Shown in pieces: positions 54,620-64,000 of a DNA stretch of 64,000 nt. Every line of letters begins with the position of its first letter. Position 1 is the first letter of the stretch. The translations under genes and the position numbers were made by a program. Source of the stretch: UBA1181 sp045226255. GTDB lineage: Bacteria > Bacteroidota > Bacteroidia > Bacteroidales > Paludibacteraceae. The stretch is taken from NCBI GenBank assembly GCA_045226255.1, contig JBGVCG010000016.1:248001-312000 (forward strand). The letters are read 5' to 3'. The notes under the pieces are model-generated. The model ran no database searches and had not been told where the DNA came from. It saw only the letters and a list, made by a program, of their open reading frames with translations.

Positions 54620-55639
54620 CTATTTCTGAAGTACGTGCAACTCATTGGCCAGTGGAACGTACAAATAAACTTTGTCTTCTGTCACAATAGGGTCTTCTGT
54701 TGTCCATGCCTCCCATTCCGTTTCCATCTTTTGATATTCCAGCAGCTGCATGGTCTTCAAATCAATTACACCAATAGTGGGGACAGGGCTGTTCGATGTA
54801 AAATACATCATATTTTTGTCTATAAACGAGTGGCCATTTATTCTATCGTCAGGGTTGAGCAGTTCGCTCTTTATTCCGTGTTCTGTCAACTCCCCGTTTT
54901 TAGGGTCGAGTCTCACTACAAACTTGTATCCTCCATCATCTTGCTCCATAGCATAAATGAAACCGTCGCCACCCACCCGAAAAGATGGTTTGTACGGCAA
55001 CTCTTTTGGGCCCCACTTCCGTTCTCCAGTTCTGATGCAGAACGCCTCCATGGAATATTTGTATTTCGTCATACTTAGAGTTTGGCATCTAACTATTACT
55101 ATAGCATCATCCACTATCGTGTAGTTTAGAGGTTGAGCTATTTCCACATTGGGTTCATCTATTTGGTATTTCCAGAGAAATTGGAGGTCCTTGGTGTAAA
55201 ATAGTAAACCCCGATCACGAATTTCAGGGAAAATATATATAGAATGTCGCTCATTGTAACGGTGCAACTTTAAACCCAATTCCGACTTTATCTCAAACAA
55301 GGTCTCTTTACCGTTTTCGATAATAGAGTACTTCATCAATTGTTCTTCCTTATTACGTTCTCTGGAATAATACAGGTTTTCGCTAAAGTATTGGAAATCT
55401 CCGTATCGGGGGCAGTTCTCGTTCCATTTGCCATCTTTGTAAGTAAACTGTTTTCTCAACCCGTCCGTATCTGCTTTAGTATATTTTACCAAGACATCGT
55501 TTTCACAAAAAATATCCTCTTCCGGAGCCATGTCCAATGACAACGCACCAATCCGCACTTCCCCTTTCGTCGCAACAACTTCCTCGCCTTTAAGCAGGAA
55601 AAAGTGTTTTACTCCTTCTATCTTCTTTAAGTATTTCAT
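54620..55639 (-). CDS. Propeller-like protein, unknown (copy 1 of tandem pair)
   Basis: 339 aa, paralog of the next gene with a nearly identical first 25 residues and an identical short upstream stretch (CATCGTCTATTTCC on the plus strand), indicating a tandem duplication that included the translation start region. Propeller-like strands recur through the protein; NEWEAWTTED-type linkers near the end differ between copies. No signal peptide. Function unknown. Confidence 0.7.
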   Translation of the reverse strand: MKYLKKIEGVKHFFLLKGEEVVATKGEVRIGALSLDMAPEEDIFCENDVLVKYTKADTDGLRKQFTYKDGKWNENCPRYGDFQYFSENLYYSRERNKEEQLMKYSIIENGKETLFEIKSELGLKLHRYNERHSIYIFPEIRDRGLLFYTKDLQFLWKYQIDEPNVEIAQPLNYTIVDDAIVIVRCQTLSMTKYKYSMEAFCIRTGERKWGPKELPYKPSFRVGGDGFIYAMEQDDGGYKFVVRLDPKNGELTEHGIKSELLNPDDRINGHSFIDKNMMYFTSNSPVPTIGVIDLKTMQLLEYQKMETEWEAWTTEDPIVTEDKVYLYVPLANELHVLQK

Positions 55640-55800
55640 CGTCTATTTCCCTTGAATAAAATGGTCGTTGGGTCTATCCTATGTAAATTTATATAAAATA
55701 ATTATTTCACGGATAGACCGAACAACAAATTCTATATTCAAGAGGATCGAATATGAAATACTCCATCATCATCAAACAGAACGGGTATCAACCGTCCGTA

Positions 55801-56262
55801 TCAGTTCGGCATGGACATCTGCCGACGGATCAGCTCCTTGAAAGAGATGATGCTCTCCACCCTATCCACCTCCAAGGTTTGGATACGTTCCCGCAGAACG
55901 GAGAGCAGATGCTGGTTGTTCAGGGCGTAGATCTTCACGAGAAGGTCGTACGAGCCTGTCGTGCAATGGCACTCCACCACCTCCGGAATCTTCCGCAACT
56001 CCGTCACAATCAGGTTCTCGTCCGCATGCTTCCTGAGCCTTAGCCCAATGAACGCACACGTTCCGTAGCCGATCTTCTCCGGATCCAGAACAAACTCAGA
56101 CCCCTTGATCACACCCAACTCGGTCAGACGTTGTACCCTTTGGTGGATGGCCGCGCCCGAGACGTTGCAACTCCTCGCCACCTCCAGGAAAGGCAGACGA
56201 GCATTTTCCGCCACCATGGAGAGTATCTTATAATCCAATTCGTCCAAATCTTTCTTTTCCAT
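55801..56262 (-). CDS. Lrp/AsnC family transcriptional regulator
   Basis: 153 aa. N-terminal helix-turn-helix (ELDYKILSMVAENARLPF, NVSGAAIHQRVQRL) and C-terminal RAM ligand-binding domain (VVECHCTTGSYDLLVKIY). Divergent from gltB across 375 bp, so it may control gltBD according to an amino acid signal. It has a -7 box (minus-strand TATATTTG, 56324-56317). Confidence 0.93.
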   Translation of the reverse strand: MEKKDLDELDYKILSMVAENARLPFLEVARSCNVSGAAIHQRVQRLTELGVIKGSEFVLDPEKIGYGTCAFIGLRLRKHADENLIVTELRKIPEVVECHCTTGSYDLLVKIYALNNQHLLSVLRERIQTLEVDRVESIISFKELIRRQMSMPN

Positions 56263-56637
56263 AAGTATATTATATTAAATAGGTGATCCAATGCACATGC
56301 ACAATTCTTACGTATACAAATATACATAAATTTTCTATCTACACTAACATTTTGACAATAAAATCGCCTTAGAAATATCTTTTTGTTCCGAAATGACACC
56401 AATAATAGTTATTCATAAAATTTTTTGCAAAATTGAAAAATCTACGATTCATAAGCAAATATAATATTTAACTTATAAATCGTAAGCAAATTAATTAAAT
56501 ATTCTTCAAAGTCTCAAAAAGTGGTTTTTCATACATAATTTACACTAAAATATACAGACGTAAGCAACTATCATAACGAAAGTAATTTTTATTTTTGCAT
56601 TACAATATGAAAGTAATTAATAATTATTATAAACAAT
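56263..56637. promoter_or_regulatory. Divergent lrp-like/gltB control region
   Basis: AT-rich. Holds the regulator's -7 box (56317-56324, minus) and the gltB -7 box TATTTTTG (56590-56597, plus). TAAGCAA occurs three times (56452, 56483, 56561), the first two 31 bp apart, and CTTATAAATCGTAAG at about 56472 is a partial inverted repeat. These are candidate sites for the Lrp-type regulator. Confidence 0.55.
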
Positions 56638-59600
56638 ATGTCAGACACTACACAAACAACGACGACCAAATGTCTTTACAGTAAAGAATACGAGCATGAT
56701 GCATGCGGCGTAGGAATGATTGTAAACATTCAGGGCAACAAATCACATGAATTGGTGAGCAATGCGCTGAAGGTATTGGAGAACATGCGCCACCGTGGCG
56801 CAGAAGGAAGTGATGGTAAGACAGGAGACGGCGCAGGTATCCTCCTGCAGATACCTCACGAGTTCATCTTGCTACAGGGAATCCCTGTGCCGGAGAAGGG
56901 TAAGTATGGTACTGGACTGATATTCCTGCCGCAAGACCCTGCCCAGCAAGAGGAAATCATAAAGATCCTCCTGGAAGAGATCGAGCGTGAGAACCTCACC
57001 ATGATGCACCTCCGCAATGTGCCAACCAACCCTGCCTGCTTGGGCGAGGGCGCCTTGTCCACAGAGCCGAGCATCAAACAGATCTTCATCACGGGTATTC
57101 CAGACAATGAGTTGCCGGACCTTGAACGTAAATTATATAAGATAAGAAAGAAGGTGGAGAATAGGGTCCACCACAAGGATTTCTACATCGTTTCCTTGTC
57201 AAGCAAGACCATCATATACAAGGGTATGCTTTCGTCCACACAGTTGAGGGAATACTTCCCTGACCTGTCCAACGAGTACCTGACGAGCGGTATCGCTTTG
57301 GTGCACTCCCGATTCAGCACGAACACCTTCCCAACATGGAGCTTGGCGCAGCCTTTCCGTTTCTTGTGCCACAACGGTGAGATCAACACCATCCGAGGCA
57401 ACCGTAACTGGATGAAGGCGAGGGAAAGCGTGCTCTCCTCCGAAACGTTGGGCAGCGTGGCTGAAATTTCGCCTATCGTGCAGCCTGACATGAGCGACTC
57501 CGCCTCTCTCGATAACGTGTTCGAGTTCTTCATCATGTCTGGTATGAGCCTGCCGCAAGCCATGGCGGTCCTCATCCCTGAGTCATTCAACGACAAGAAC
57601 CCGATCAGCGAGAGCCTGAAGGCATTCTACGAGTACCACTCCATCCTGATGGAACCATGGGATGGCCCTGCCGCCCTGCTCTTCAGCGACGGACGCTACG
57701 CGGGTGGTATGCTCGACAGAAACGGACTGAGACCTTCCCGCTACCTCATCACGAACGACGGTATGATGTTGGTGGCCTCCGAGGTGGGTGTCATGGACGT
57801 AGATCCGGCTCAGATCAAGCAGAAGGGTCGCCTTCAGCCTGGAAAGATCCTCATGGTCGACACGGAGGAAGGAAAGATTTACTACGATGGAGAGCTGAAG
57901 GCTAACTTGGCCAGCGAACATCCTTACAAACAGTGGTTGGACGCTAACTGTATCCGCTTGGAGAAACTGAAGAGCGGTAGGAAAGTGGCCAACAACGTGG
58001 AGAACTACGGACAGAAGTTGCGTAACTTCGGCTTCGGCCAGGAAGATATCGACAAGACCATCGTACCGATGTGTACGCAAGGTATGGAGCCTGTCGCTGC
58101 CATGGGTAACGATACTCCGTTGGCGGTTCTCTCCGACCGTCCGCAGATCTTCTTCAACTACTTCCGCCAGCAGTTCGCCCAGGTGACCAACCCGGCCATC
58201 GACCCTATCAGAGAGGAGTTGGTCATGTCACTGACCGAATACATCGGTGCGGTCGGCAAGAATATCTTGACGCCTGACGAGAGCAACTGCAAGATGGTGC
58301 GTCTGCCCCACCCGATCCTGACGAACACGCAGTTGGATATCCTCTGCAACATCCGTTACAAAGGTTTCAAGACCACTAAGCTGCCTCTCCTCTTCGATGC
58401 GAAGAAGGGCGAGCGCGGACTCCGTGAGGCGTTGGACAACCTCTGCAAGAAGGCGGAGGAGTCTGTCGACGACGGAATCAACTACATCATCCTGAGCGAC
58501 AAGGACTTGGACCAGAAGAGTGCAGTCGTTCCTTCCTTGTTGGCCGTCAGCGCCGTACACCACCACTTGATTGGTGCGGGGAAACGTGTTCAGACCGCAT
58601 TGATCGTGGAATCAGGAGAGATCAGGGAGGTGATGCACGCCGCATTGCTGTTAGGCTACGGTGCATCCGCCATTTGCCCATACATGACCTTCGCAGTCAT
58701 AGACGACCTCGTGAAGAAGGGCAAGATCCAAGAGGATTACGCCACGGCGGAGCACAACTACATCAAGGCAGTCTGCAAAGGTCTCTTCAAAATCATGTCT
58801 AAGATGGGTATCTCCACCATACGTTCCTACAGAGGTGCGAAGATATTCGAGAGCATCGGTTTGGGCGAGAGCCTGTTGAACCAATACTTCGGCACCAACA
58901 TCTCCACCATCGGTGGTGTCGGCCTGAAACATATCGCCTTGGATGCTATCAAACTGCATCAGGAGGCCTTCGGCAAGGAGAACGACAACGTCCTTCTTCC
59001 GAACAACGGATTGTTCGCCTACAGGAAGGACGGTATTCCTCACGCATGGTCACCTGAGGTCATCGCGACATTACAGATCGCCACAAGAACGGGCGATTAC
59101 AAGAAATACAAAGACTACACCCGACTGGTTGACTTCAAGGAGAAACCAATCTTCATCCGTGACTTCTTCGACTACAAGAAGGCGGAGAAGCCAATCCCTG
59201 TCGAGCAGGTTGAGTCGGTCGAGAGCATCGTGAAACACTTTGTGACGGGTGCCATGTCATTCGGAGCGCTCTCCGCTGAGGCGCACGAGGCCATCGCCAT
59301 CGCCATGAACCAATTGGGTACGCGAAGCAACACCGGAGAAGGTGGTGAGGACAGCCACCGCTTCCATGCGACCACGCCAGAGGGTGTGTCATTAAACTCT
59401 AAGACCAAGCAAGTGGCATCCGGACGCTTCGGTGTTACAGCTGAATATCTAGTCAATGCGGAGGAGATACAGATCAAGGTGGCACAAGGCGCTAAGCCTG
59501 GTGAGGGTGGTCAGCTCCCTGGTTTCAAGGTGAACGAGATCATCGCGAAGACACGTCACTCCATCCCTGGCATCTCCCTCATTTCGCCGCCGCCTCACCA

Positions 59601-61137
59601 CGATATCTACTCCATCGAGGATTTGGCGCAATTGATCTTCGACCTGAAGAACATCAACCCACAGGCGGCAGTCTCCGTGAAGTTAGTATCCGAGAGCGGT
59701 GTGGGAACCATCGCTGCAGGTGTGGCCAAGGCGAAAGCGGACCTCATCGTCATCTCAGGTGCGGAGGGAGGAACCGGTGCATCACCAGCCTCTTCCATGC
59801 GTTTCGCGGGTATCTCTCCTGAGATCGGTTTGGCGGAGACACAACAGACATTGGCGCTCAACGGACTCCGCGCACAGGTTCGTCTGCAAACGGACGGACA
59901 GCTCAAGACAGGCCGTGACGTGATCCTCATGGCGATGTTGGGAGCCGACGAGTTCAGCTTCGGTACATTACCGCTGATCGTATTGGGTTGCGTGATGATG
60001 AGAAAATGTAACACGAACACCTGCCCTATGGGTGTCGCTACGCAAGACCCTAAGCTCCGTGAGCGTTTCCGCGGACACGCCAGCTACATCGTGAACTACT
60101 TCACGTTCCTGGCGCAGGAGGTAAGGGAATATTTGGCTGAGATGGGCTTCAAGAAGTTGGAGGACATCATCGGACGTACCGACCTGATCCTTCCAAAGGA
60201 GACCAAGGACGACTCCAAGTCATCCACGTTAGACTTCACCCGTCTCCTCACATCCGGCACGGGCAAGCTCCACTTCGACGGACGTCCGTTCAGCAAGGCG
60301 GAGAACCCTAAGGACGCAGAGATCATCCAACAGGCTAAATCGGCCATCGAGAACCAACAGGAGATCACGCTGAACCTCAGCATACGGAACACCGACCGTG
60401 CCGCTGGCACACAGCTCTCAGGTCTCATCGCTTCCCGCTACGGAGGCGCAGGATTGCCAGACTCCACGATCAACGTGCAGTTCAAGGGATCCGCAGGACA
60501 GAGCTTCGGCGCCTTCCTGGCGAAGGGAATCAGCTTCAAGTTGGAAGGTGAAGCCAACGACTACTTCGGCAAGGGATTGTGCGGTGGTAAGATCGCCATC
60601 ATGCCTCCTATCCGCAGCCGATTCAAGGCAGAGGAGAACATCATCGCGGGTAACACCGGTCTCTACGGTGCCACTTCAGGTGAGCTCTACGTCAACGGTT
60701 GCGTCGGTGAGCGTTTCGGCGTAAGAAACTCAGGAGCCATCGCGGTCATCGAGGGTGCAGGCGACCACTGCTGCGAATACATGACCGGTGGACGGGTTGT
60801 TGTCCTTGGAGAGACAGGACGTAACTTCGGTGCAGGAATGTCAGGCGGTGTAGCCTATGTTTGGGACAAGAACCACAACTTCGACTACTTCTGTAATATG
60901 GAGATGGTGGAGCTCGGTTTGGTGGAGGAAAGCGCTAACCGCAAGGAGTTGCGCGAGCTGATCCACAAGCACTGGCTCAACACAGGGTCCATCTTGGCCC
61001 GCACCATGCTCGACGACTGGAACCACTACGTGGAGGAGTTCATCCAAGTAGTTCCGATCGAATACAAGCACGTATTGCAGGAGGAGCAGTTGAAAAAGCT
61101 GCAAGACAAGATCGCGGACATTCAAAGAGATTATTAA
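56638..61137 (+). CDS. gltB: Glutamate synthase, large subunit
   Basis: Makes glutamate from glutamine and 2-oxoglutarate. 1499 aa. The N-terminal nucleophile Cys23 follows a 22-residue propeptide (EHDACGVGMI). The glutaminase domain, central domain, FMN domain (GAEGGTGASPASSMR) and 3Fe-4S cysteines (CVMMRKCNTNTCPMG) are in the usual order, and a C-terminal Gly-rich beta-helix ends the protein. First of gltB-gltD-asnB. Confidence 0.98.
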   Translation: MSDTTQTTTTKCLYSKEYEHDACGVGMIVNIQGNKSHELVSNALKVLENMRHRGAEGSDGKTGDGAGILLQIPHEFILLQGIPVPEKGKYGTGLIFLPQDPAQQEEIIKILLEEIERENLTMMHLRNVPTNPACLGEGALSTEPSIKQIFITGIPDNELPDLERKLYKIRKKVENRVHHKDFYIVSLSSKTIIYKGMLSSTQLREYFPDLSNEYLTSGIALVHSRFSTNTFPTWSLAQPFRFLCHNGEINTIRGNRNWMKARESVLSSETLGSVAEISPIVQPDMSDSASLDNVFEFFIMSGMSLPQAMAVLIPESFNDKNPISESLKAFYEYHSILMEPWDGPAALLFSDGRYAGGMLDRNGLRPSRYLITNDGMMLVASEVGVMDVDPAQIKQKGRLQPGKILMVDTEEGKIYYDGELKANLASEHPYKQWLDANCIRLEKLKSGRKVANNVENYGQKLRNFGFGQEDIDKTIVPMCTQGMEPVAAMGNDTPLAVLSDRPQIFFNYFRQQFAQVTNPAIDPIREELVMSLTEYIGAVGKNILTPDESNCKMVRLPHPILTNTQLDILCNIRYKGFKTTKLPLLFDAKKGERGLREALDNLCKKAEESVDDGINYIILSDKDLDQKSAVVPSLLAVSAVHHHLIGAGKRVQTALIVESGEIREVMHAALLLGYGASAICPYMTFAVIDDLVKKGKIQEDYATAEHNYIKAVCKGLFKIMSKMGISTIRSYRGAKIFESIGLGESLLNQYFGTNISTIGGVGLKHIALDAIKLHQEAFGKENDNVLLPNNGLFAYRKDGIPHAWSPEVIATLQIATRTGDYKKYKDYTRLVDFKEKPIFIRDFFDYKKAEKPIPVEQVESVESIVKHFVTGAMSFGALSAEAHEAIAIAMNQLGTRSNTGEGGEDSHRFHATTPEGVSLNSKTKQVASGRFGVTAEYLVNAEEIQIKVAQGAKPGEGGQLPGFKVNEIIAKTRHSIPGISLISPPPHHDIYSIEDLAQLIFDLKNINPQAAVSVKLVSESGVGTIAAGVAKAKADLIVISGAEGGTGASPASSMRFAGISPEIGLAETQQTLALNGLRAQVRLQTDGQLKTGRDVILMAMLGADEFSFGTLPLIVLGCVMMRKCNTNTCPMGVATQDPKLRERFRGHASYIVNYFTFLAQEVREYLAEMGFKKLEDIIGRTDLILPKETKDDSKSSTLDFTRLLTSGTGKLHFDGRPFSKAENPKDAEIIQQAKSAIENQQEITLNLSIRNTDRAAGTQLSGLIASRYGGAGLPDSTINVQFKGSAGQSFGAFLAKGISFKLEGEANDYFGKGLCGGKIAIMPPIRSRFKAEENIIAGNTGLYGATSGELYVNGCVGERFGVRNSGAIAVIEGAGDHCCEYMTGGRVVVLGETGRNFGAGMSGGVAYVWDKNHNFDYFCNMEMVELGLVEESANRKELRELIHKHWLNTGSILARTMLDDWNHYVEEFIQVVPIEYKHVLQEEQLKKLQDKIADIQRDY

Positions 61138-61155
61138 TCAAAGAGTAAAACACAT

Positions 61156-61192
61156 GGAAGACGGTCAGCGCACCGTGTGGGCGCCGTCTTCC
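61156..61192 (+). promoter_or_regulatory. Intergenic hairpin between gltB and gltD
   Basis: GGAAGACGG (61156-61164) pairs perfectly with CCGTCTTCC (61184-61192); an inner CGC/GCG pair may extend it. No T-run follows, so it is more likely an RNA-stability or processing element than a terminator. Confidence 0.55.
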
Positions 61193-61208
61193 CAACAGAA
61201 GATACATC

Positions 61209-62552
61209 ATGGGAAATCCAAAAGCATTTCTAACGATTCCTCGCAAAGAAGCAGGACATCGTCCCATCCAAGACAGAATCCACGACTTCGCGGAAGTGGA
61301 ACAGAAACTGAACATCAAGGACCGACAGCTACAAGCCTCCCGCTGCATGGATTGCGGTGTGCCATTCTGCCACTGGGCTTGTCCGCTCGGCAACAAACAA
61401 CCTGAATGGCAGGACGCGCTCTACAAGGGAGAGTGGGAAACAGCCTATCAGCTATTGCATGAGACCAATGATTTTCCTGAGTTCACAGGAAGGATTTGCC
61501 CCGCATTGTGCGAGAAGGCCTGCGTCCTCAACCTCTCCATGGGTGAGCCTACCACATGTAGGGAGAACGAGTGCGCCATCATCGAGCACGCTTTCGCGGA
61601 GAACTACGTGACGATCGAGCACCCTACCCGCAACGGCAAAAAGGTGTTGGTGGTAGGTTCCGGTCCTGCCGGCTTGTCTACCGCCAACCAACTTAACAAG
61701 AGGGGTTACGAGGTGACCGTCTACGAGAAGAACGAGGCTGCCGGCGGATTGCTCCGCTATGGTATCCCTAACTTCAAGCTATCCAAGAACATCATCGATC
61801 GTCGTATCAAGGTGATGGAGGAGGAAGGCATCAAGTTCGAATACAACAAGACGGTCGACGAGACGAAGTTGCCTGCTGGATTCGACGCTTACGTCATCTG
61901 CACAGGTACCCCTACGGCACGTGACCTTAAGATCGAGGGAAGAGAGCTGAAAGGCGTATACCTCGCCCTGGAGATGCTTAGCCAGCAGAACAGAATCTTA
62001 GCAGGCAAGAAGTTCAAGGAGAGCGAGTTGGTGAACGCAAAGGACAAAAAGGTATTGGTGATCGGTGGTGGTGATACGGGTTCAGACTGTATCGGAACCG
62101 CTCACCGTCAGGGTGCGAAGAGCGTTACCCAGATTGAGATCATGCCTAAGCCTCCTGTAGGCGAAAACCCTTCCACCCCATGGCCTTACTGGCCGGTGAT
62201 CCTCAAGACCACTACTTCACATGAGGAAGGATGCGACCGACGTTGGTTGCTCAACACCAACAAGTTCATCGGCAAGAACGGTGTGCTGACCGGCGCTGAA
62301 GTGGAGGAGGTCGAATGGGTACCTAATCCAGAGGGTGGCAGACCAATCATGAAACCAACCGGAAAGAAGGAGGTCATCGAGTGCGACATGGTGTTATTGG
62401 CCATGGGATTCCTGAAACCGGAGCACCCGGGGTTGGCGGAGAACGTGTTCCTGGCGGGCGACGCGCAGAGCGGAGCGAGCCTTGTGGTACGCGCCATCGC
62501 AAGCGGTAGGAAAACCGCCGAGGCTGTCGACCAATACTTATCATCCAAATAA
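61209..62552 (+). CDS. gltD: Glutamate synthase, small subunit
   Basis: Transfers electrons from NAD(P)H to the large subunit. 447 aa. Fe-S cysteines in MDCGVPFCHWACP and RICPALCEKAC; FAD loop VVGSGPAGLSTA and NAD(P)H loop VIGGGDTGSDC. Length is slightly below the ~470 of E. coli. 71 bp after gltB. Confidence 0.97.
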   Translation: MGNPKAFLTIPRKEAGHRPIQDRIHDFAEVEQKLNIKDRQLQASRCMDCGVPFCHWACPLGNKQPEWQDALYKGEWETAYQLLHETNDFPEFTGRICPALCEKACVLNLSMGEPTTCRENECAIIEHAFAENYVTIEHPTRNGKKVLVVGSGPAGLSTANQLNKRGYEVTVYEKNEAAGGLLRYGIPNFKLSKNIIDRRIKVMEEEGIKFEYNKTVDETKLPAGFDAYVICTGTPTARDLKIEGRELKGVYLALEMLSQQNRILAGKKFKESELVNAKDKKVLVIGGGDTGSDCIGTAHRQGAKSVTQIEIMPKPPVGENPSTPWPYWPVILKTTTSHEEGCDRRWLLNTNKFIGKNGVLTGAEVEEVEWVPNPEGGRPIMKPTGKKEVIECDMVLLAMGFLKPEHPGLAENVFLAGDAQSGASLVVRAIASGRKTAEAVDQYLSSK

Positions 62553-62578
62553 TTGATCAACAAAAAAAATACAATGAT

Positions 62579-64000
62579 ATGTGCGGCATAGTAGGAATAT
62601 TCAACATCGAGGGGAGAACCCAAGAGATGCGTCCCAAAGCGCTTAGGATGTCACAGAAGATCAGACATCGGGGACCAGACTGGAGTGGTATCCACGTAGG
62701 GAAAAGTGCGATTCTGGCACACGAGCGCCTTTCCATCGTCGATCCGAAGAGTGGTAAACAACCGTTGTTCAGCAGCGACGGCAAACAAGTGCTTGCCGTC
62801 AATGGAGAGATATACAACCACAGGGACATACGCGCCCGCTACAACGGAAAGTACGAGTTTCAGACAGGTAGCGACTGCGAGGTGATCCTCCCTCTCTACC
62901 GTGAGAAGGGCATCAATTTCCTCGAGGACCTGAGCGGTATCTTCGCCTTCGCCCTCTACGACGAGGAGAAGGACGAGTTCCTCATCGCGCGTGACCCGAT
63001 TGGAGTCATTCCTCTGTACATCGGCAAAGATGCGGACGGCACCGTCTATTGCGCCAGCGAGTTGAAGGCGCTGGAGGGTTTCTGCGAGAGCTACGAACCA
63101 TTCCTGCCCGGACATTACTATTGGAGCAAGGAAGGCAAGATGACCCGTTGGTACAAGCGTGACTGGGAGAGCTATGAGGCCGTGAAAGACAATGAGGCAG
63201 ACATCGCCACACTGCGCGACGCCTTGGAGAAGGCGGTCAAGAGACAACTCATGAGCGACGTGCCTTACGGTGTGTTGTTGTCCGGTGGACTCGACAGCTC
63301 CGTCATCTCAGCCATCGCAAAGAAATTCGCTAAGAACAGGGTCGAGACCGATGACCAGAAGGAGGCTTGGTGGCCACAGCTGCACTCGTTCGCCGTAGGA
63401 CTCAAAGGCGCGCCAGACTTGGCGAAGGCGAAGGAGGTGGCAGACCATATCGGTACGGTTCACCATGAAATCAACTATACGATCCAAGAGGGATTGGACG
63501 CTATACGTGACGTGATCTACCACATCGAGACCTATGATGTGACGACCGTCCGCGCATCCACGCCTATGTACCTGCTCGCCCGTGTCATCAGAAGCATGGG
63601 TATCAAGATGGTGTTGAGCGGCGAGGGTGCCGACGAGATCTTCGGAGGTTACCTCTACTTCCACAAGGCGCCATCATCGAAGGACTTCCACGAGGAGACC
63701 GTCCGCAAGTTGGGCAAGCTCTACCTCTACGACTGTCTGAGAGCCAACAAATCATTAGCAGCATGGGGCGTGGAAGGCCGTGTGCCATTCCTCGACAAAG
63801 AGTTCCTCGACGTGGCCATGCGTCTGAACCCGCAAGCTAAGATGTGTGCGGGCAAGGAGATCGAGAAGAAGATCGTCCGTCTCGCCTGCGCCGACCTATT
63901 GCCGGAGAGCGTGGCATGGAGGCAAAAGGAGCAGTTCAGCGACGGTGTCGGCTATAGCTGGATCGACACGCTGAAGGCCATCACATCCGCCGCTGTGTCT
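62579..64000 (+). CDS. asnB: Asparagine synthase B (glutamine-hydrolysing), partial
   Basis: Starts MCGIVGIF with the nucleophile Cys2 and stays open for 474 codons to the window end; the full enzyme is about 555 aa. The glutaminase domain has SIVDPKSGKQP and VNGEIYNH; the synthetase domain has the pyrophosphate loop LSGGLDSSVIS and LSGEGADEIFGGYLYFH. It is 26 bp after gltD, so it is probably in one transcript with the glutamate synthase genes. Confidence 0.96.
   Translation, partial: MCGIVGIFNIEGRTQEMRPKALRMSQKIRHRGPDWSGIHVGKSAILAHERLSIVDPKSGKQPLFSSDGKQVLAVNGEIYNHRDIRARYNGKYEFQTGSDCEVILPLYREKGINFLEDLSGIFAFALYDEEKDEFLIARDPIGVIPLYIGKDADGTVYCASELKALEGFCESYEPFLPGHYYWSKEGKMTRWYKRDWESYEAVKDNEADIATLRDALEKAVKRQLMSDVPYGVLLSGGLDSSVISAIAKKFAKNRVETDDQKEAWWPQLHSFAVGLKGAPDLAKAKEVADHIGTVHHEINYTIQEGLDAIRDVIYHIETYDVTTVRASTPMYLLARVIRSMGIKMVLSGEGADEIFGGYLYFHKAPSSKDFHEETVRKLGKLYLYDCLRANKSLAAWGVEGRVPFLDKEFLDVAMRLNPQAKMCAGKEIEKKIVRLACADLLPESVAWRQKEQFSDGVGYSWIDTLKAITSAAVS

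Noticed and set aside
1..64000. tRNA and rRNA genes, intact insertion sequences
   Set aside because: None was recognised by eye in the intergenic regions; a dedicated tRNA or transposase search was not possible here.

Overview
The window looks like the chromosome of an anaerobic Bacteroidales bacterium. The main clues are a full oxygen-sensitive thiamine operon (ThiH rather than ThiO), a type III glutamine synthetase, the LL-diaminopimelate aminotransferase route to lysine, Bacteroidetes-type -7 promoter boxes (TAnnTTTG) in front of many genes, mostly weak Shine-Dalgarno sites, a TonB-dependent receptor, and secreted glycosidases whose C-termini look like type IX secretion sorting domains. 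I name no species.

Layout. 1-6.3 kb: end of trigger factor, clpP-clpX, recQ, a small remnant of a four-helix-bundle gene between inverted repeats, and a flavodiiron protein. 6.3-12.3 kb (minus strand): thiamine operon thiS-thiE-thiG-thiC-thiH-thiF-tenI-like behind a TPP riboswitch. 12.4-14.9 kb: two paralogous Cys-rich proteins with an internal lipobox, an outer-membrane barrel, and a DUF1508 protein. 15-24.2 kb (minus): a polysaccharide operon (beta-helix/CBM6 protein, GH2, GH95). 24.2-27.6 kb: AT-rich DNA with a striking array of seven palindromes at exact 29-bp period, followed by a SatD-family gene and a DUF3307 membrane protein. 27.7-30.3 kb (minus): a low-GC type II restriction-modification pair. 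30.5-34.3 kb (minus): trmD, a thioesterase, prfC, dinD and a broken dinD relic. 34.4-38 kb: bcp followed by three tandem membrane-protein paralogs, the second carrying a copied bcp tail. 38.4-42.7 kb: dapF-dapL-glnN. 43-44.7 kb: a decarboxylase/cupin lipoprotein and an apparently exported flavodoxin. 44.8-52.2 kb (minus): tatA-tatC next to an envelope redox operon (TonB receptor, DUF362 lipoprotein, polyferredoxin, Tat-type aldo/keto reductase). 52.3-55.6 kb: a small HTH remnant, a four-helix-bundle/zinc-finger fusion, and two duplicated propeller-like proteins. 55.8-64 kb: an Lrp/AsnC regulator divergent from gltB-gltD-asnB; asnB runs off the window.

Two groups are coherent metabolically: thiamine synthesis under riboswitch control, and nitrogen assimilation (glnN, gltBD, asnB, with an Lrp-type regulator). 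The tat genes sit beside likely Tat substrates.

The best candidate for an undescribed system is the palindrome array plus the SatD-like protein (degenerate nucleotide-cyclase-like N-terminus, C-terminal helix-turn-helix) plus the DUF3307 membrane protein at 25.1-27.0 kb. Its function is unknown and the regulatory reading is inference. No rRNA, tRNA, CRISPR array or intact insertion sequence was recognised.
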